NCBI RefSeq assembly: GCF_964340395.1
Contig: NC_135557.1
Location: 4,788,716 to 4,851,215 of the forward strand
Direction of reading: 5' to 3'
Source of the DNA: Glandiceps talaboti
Lineage: Eukaryota; Hemichordata; Enteropneusta; Spengelidae
Length of the DNA stretch: 62,500 nt
This document shows, in pieces, positions 59,446 to 62,500 of this stretch (position 1 is the stretch's first letter; the number at the start of each line of letters is the position of its first letter). The position numbers and the translations under genes were made by a program. The notes under the pieces were generated by a model, which searched no databases, had not been told where the DNA came from, and saw only the letters and a list, made by a program, of their open reading frames with translations.

Positions 59446-59488
59446 GTTGTCTGATGATCGCACAATGCGTGAAACTCCGAGTTACAAC
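59446..59488 (+). ncRNA. Hammerhead ribozyme, plus strand
   Basis: Stem I GTTGT (59446-59450) and ACAAC (59484-59488). Core CTGATGA (59451-59457) and GAAA (59471-59474). Stem II CGCA-CAA-TGCG. Stem III ACT-CCG-AGT. Predicted cleavage after T59483. Compared with 48480-48520, stem I changes a G-C pair to U-A on both strands, keeping pairing. Confidence 0.82.
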
Positions 59489-59513
59489 CAAGAAAGAATT
59501 CCAATACTACCAA

Positions 59514-59632
<119 letters not shown>

Positions 59633-60822
59633 TATCCGCATGCATGGTGATGGTGGCTTTCACATGTTTCAACTATCAAGTGAAAAAATGTACAAATTTG
59701 TTTGGATTTACGAAACCTATGATGAATAATTATCTTAGACCATCGAACTTTTGATTGTTTACATTAATAGAAGGATTTAAACAATACCAGTCGATCGATC
59801 AACTTGTGAGTGTATAAACGTTTATAATAAACTACGCTATCTACGAGACTTTATAGTTCACGTCAAACGCGTGACATCACATCGGCAATTTCGAGATTTA
59901 CAGAAATACACTCGTGAGTCTCATCAAACGCCGTAATATTGTAATATGTTGGTAATCACTGATTGACAGGTACAGCCATTATCATTAGTTGTCTATTCCT
60001 CAAAGGTTTCATAGGTTATTTTTTCCAGTGCCCCCCCCCCCCACTCCCCAGCCCCCTCGAATTAAAAATGTTGAGCGATACTCCACCTCCCAGTTCGTTA
60101 TAAATGAACGTTCCCTTATTTCCCTTATAAGTAAGTGCATGTCAATACCGTGCCCAGTCACAATGCGAGGCGAGGCGCTGTGAACTACAATGGCGTGGCA
60201 AAGAGCTGATAATTGAACGTGTATTAGAACATGGGGTACCCATTCATCACTGCTATACTGGTGCTTGGTAGGTAAACCTTTTAATACTCACCAGGGGTAA
60301 ATGATCAGTTGGGGGGAATACTGTATACATATAGGAACGAGATGTAATGCGGCTAGGGTTGTCATGCCCCGGCATACTATCGATTATGCACTCATGGTGC
60401 CACGTTGATGCCGGCTGTTACCAGTAAATACGTTTTTATAAACTGACGTTATATAATATTAGGGCCTGAAAGTGTTAGGAAAATGAAAATAATATATACT
60501 GTATTTGGTACGTGTTTCAGTGGGTCGTCGTGACCTTATAGAAGACAGCACCATAAATTGGTCGTTAGATAGGTGTCGACTACAAACAGAACACGAATAT
60601 TAATTACAGTTTTAAATACAGTTTACGTAACAACGACGTACGGGTGTACTGGACGTAGTCAGGGTACATTGTCAGGGCTATAAATATACACTCCGAGAAC
60701 TCCAACACATCTTCGCATATTTCCATAGCTAAGGGTAGAAAATCAAACAAAATATTCTTTAAATTCCCCATTTTGTGGAATGTCTCGGCAGTCACGTAAT
60801 GTGATGCATATCATATTGTTTC

Positions 60823-60873
60823 CTCTGAGCATGGAAGTATAACCCAGCGTCGGTTATACTTCCATACCCTGAG
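60823..60873. repeat. 37-bp palindrome with imperfect 7-bp direct repeats
   Basis: CATGGAAGTATAACC, 7-nt loop and inverse (60830-60866, last base A for G) lie between CTCTGAG and CCCTGAG. It shares its arm with 7911-7938. CTGAGCAT occurs three times nearby, so the flanking repeat is weaker evidence here. Confidence 0.65.
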
Positions 60874-61266
60874 CATAGAGATACCTCCATGCTCTGAGCA
60901 TGGCCCCTCCACCAACAGGATAGGCAAGAGCGATAAACATCAAAGGATATCTGAATGTTTCCAGTACGATGTTCGGTTGCATACATTAGCCATTTGCTCA
61001 GAGCCATTAAATGTGGTGACAGGCTGGCAGTCAATAAGATAATGTGTTGTATTTGAATGTAGATAGTGCTAATAAAGTAAACAATGGCATCATACATACC
61101 TTTCGCTTGGATTTTAAAATTCATGAATTCTTTAGAAATTCATGAGCGAAACGAAAGGCACAAAAGGAAATGCACGATTGCACAAGAGATCATGGTTCTG
61201 GGTCCCCACTCCCAATCCCACCCTACCGGGTGCCCCACCCCAAAAGGAAAATGATCTGGTATAGTA

Positions 61267-61318
61267 GTATAACCATGGATGTATTAGTGAAATCACTACT
61301 ATATATCCATGGTATAAA
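61267..61318. repeat. 38-bp palindrome with imperfect 7-bp direct repeats
   Basis: CATGGATGTATTAGTGA and a near-inverse with a 2-nt indel (61274-61311) lie between GTATAAC and GTATAAA. The left arm matches 24588-24602 base for base. Confidence 0.75.
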
Positions 61319-61525
61319 AATGTTGCACGTAGATGAGTGTGTACTTGGTGTGATAAGATAAGAGATAAAGCAACTCGTTCCTGTAACCGCAGACTTGTAT
61401 GTGCTGTAACCAGTGCCTTCGTAATTATATGATTAGGGGTGTTTTGATTTAGAGAAGAGGAGAAAATGGACAAGATGTCTTTGCTGATACAGTGAAAAGT
61501 AGGAAAACAACTTTATACCAGGCCA

Positions 61526-61876
61526 AAAAAAAAAGTTGTTTGGTTCCGGTTATCCGACCCCACCTAGGTTTTCACGCCGACCGTAAATTTGTTTTTACGT
61601 ATTCCCAAAAAATAATAATAAAATCGCGAAAATCGCGAAGTCTCGCAAGAAATCATGATTACGGAAACTGACATCAACTTAAAAAGACAATATAAAACTA
61701 TTCTTCCAATCTGTAATGACTGTACATCTGATAGGAAGAAATAACCAACAAAGAGACCATTTGGAAAATATTGGAAAACCTGAATTAGACACTCCCACAT
61801 AAAAAAAATAAAAAATAAATAAATAAAAAACTCCACCCACCCCACCTATGAATGTAATCGGAACCACACATTTTTT
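61526..61876. mobile_element. ~350-bp TIR element, copy 2
   Basis: Partner of 51737-52083. The imperfect TIRs run GTTTGGTTCCGGTTATCCGA and, at the far end, GTAATCGGAACCACACA, both bounded by A/T runs. An AATAATAATAAAATCGCGAA block is shared by both copies. Confidence 0.72.
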
Positions 61877-61959
61877 TTACACCTCAACACAAAAATCAAT
61901 CAGTGAATTGATCAATATCATACAAAAATAAGTTTATTTAACCACAAAAATCAACCAAA

Positions 61960-61963
61960 CAAG

Positions 61964-62029
<66 letters not shown>

Positions 62030-62082
62030 GTCAGTCAGTCAGTCAGTCAGTCAGTCAGTCAATCAATCAATCAATCAATACA
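61960..62082. repeat. (CAAT)n and (CAGT)n microsatellite
   Basis: About 14 CAAT units, then 9 CAGT units, then CAAT again: a one-base variant has spread through the middle of the array. Confidence 0.95.
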
Positions 62083-62179
62083 TTGATCGAACGATCAATT
62101 ACATGCCTGTTGATTCTTGTGCATAAACCAATGTCTACGAATAAAACACAAACACACGCTCACCTTACTATAAATAATA

Positions 62180-62500
62180 CAGAAGCTTTGGTTCATAGGA
62201 AGGTCATTGAACGTGTTCTTTACAGTCAATTGAGTTCATATTTATGTCACCACAATTTGCATGCTAAATGTCAGTCTGCATATCGCGAGGGCTGTAGTAC
62301 AGAAACGGCACTTCTAAGAGTTCAGAATGACGTGCTGCGGTCCCTTGATAAGCGTAAGGATGTTATCTTAATTTTGCTTGATCTCTTGGATGCCATTGAC
62401 ACGATCGACCACGATATTTTGCTCTAGATTGTGTCATCGGTTTGGTATTTCACTGAGTAGTGTAAGTCCGCTATATTTTTGCTTATTACATTTACTTGTG
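62180..62500 (+). pseudogene. CR1/L2-type LINE reverse transcriptase fragment, frameshifted
   Basis: HRKVIERVLYSQLSSYLCHH, then CQSAYREGCSTETALLRVQN and DKRKDVILILLDLLDAIDTI DHDILL match the first RT blocks of CR1-type LINEs. Motif A reads LDLLDAIDTIDH, where LDLSxAFDTxDH is usual, so a conserved Phe is lost. After DHDIL the frame shifts by one: RLCHRFGISLSSV continues in another frame. The fragment runs off the window edge, and its 5' side abuts the CAAT array. Confidence 0.88.

Overview
The window is animal nuclear DNA, AT-rich and dominated by repeats. GT-AG introns, AATAAA signals, a tRNA-derived SINE and four kinds of non-LTR or Penelope retroelement all point to a metazoan. The mix (Penelope element with hammerhead ribozymes, L2- and L1/Tx1-type LINEs, many short fold-back elements, long poly-C runs) suits a marine invertebrate, lophotrochozoan or basal deuterostome. 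I cannot name the species.

Host genes are few. (1) 14534-16241, plus: a three-exon SET-domain gene with a hydrophobic, signal-like N-terminal segment. (2) 25465-26170, plus: a two-exon gene for a small basic/Ser-rich protein of unknown function. (3) 33473-36661, plus: the last four exons of an unknown gene whose final exon contains a possible in-frame retained intron. Weaker exon candidates lie on the minus strand at 7.9-14.0 kb (possibly fragments of a polycystin-1-like gene) and 41.9-42.5 kb (frameshifted), and on the plus strand at 55.4 kb. These genes have no visible functional link to each other.

Layout: 0.7-3.9 kb is duplicated at 52.1-53.9 kb. The second copy is the natural empty site for a 377-bp Harbinger-like MITE and for an L2 LINE fragment. 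5.8-7.0 kb is a 107-bp satellite. 11.2-13.3 kb is a 5'-truncated L1/Tx1-type LINE beside a 20-bp minisatellite. 17.5-24.2 kb is an array of diverged ~2-kb repeats carrying E2F-like motifs. 19-25 kb and 28.6-29.3 kb hold several fold-back elements. 30.7-32.2, 39.3-41.9 and 45.4-46.8 kb are copies of one hairpin-headed repeat, here called RepA. A second family, RepB, with AGGTCA-rich ~115-bp units, lies at 34.6-35.1 and 46.8-47.0 kb. 47.0-48.6 kb is a Penelope-like element (RT plus GIY-YIG endonuclease) followed by a hammerhead ribozyme. 59.3-59.5 kb holds two head-to-head copies of the same ribozyme-bearing terminal sequence between (TA)n tracts. The window ends inside a frameshifted LINE reverse transcriptase fragment.

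The two most striking signals are the hammerhead ribozymes, which show a compensatory stem change between copies, and a set of five tiny palindromic insertions (28-38 bp) flanked by 7-11 bp direct repeats. I do not recognise the palindromes as a described class.
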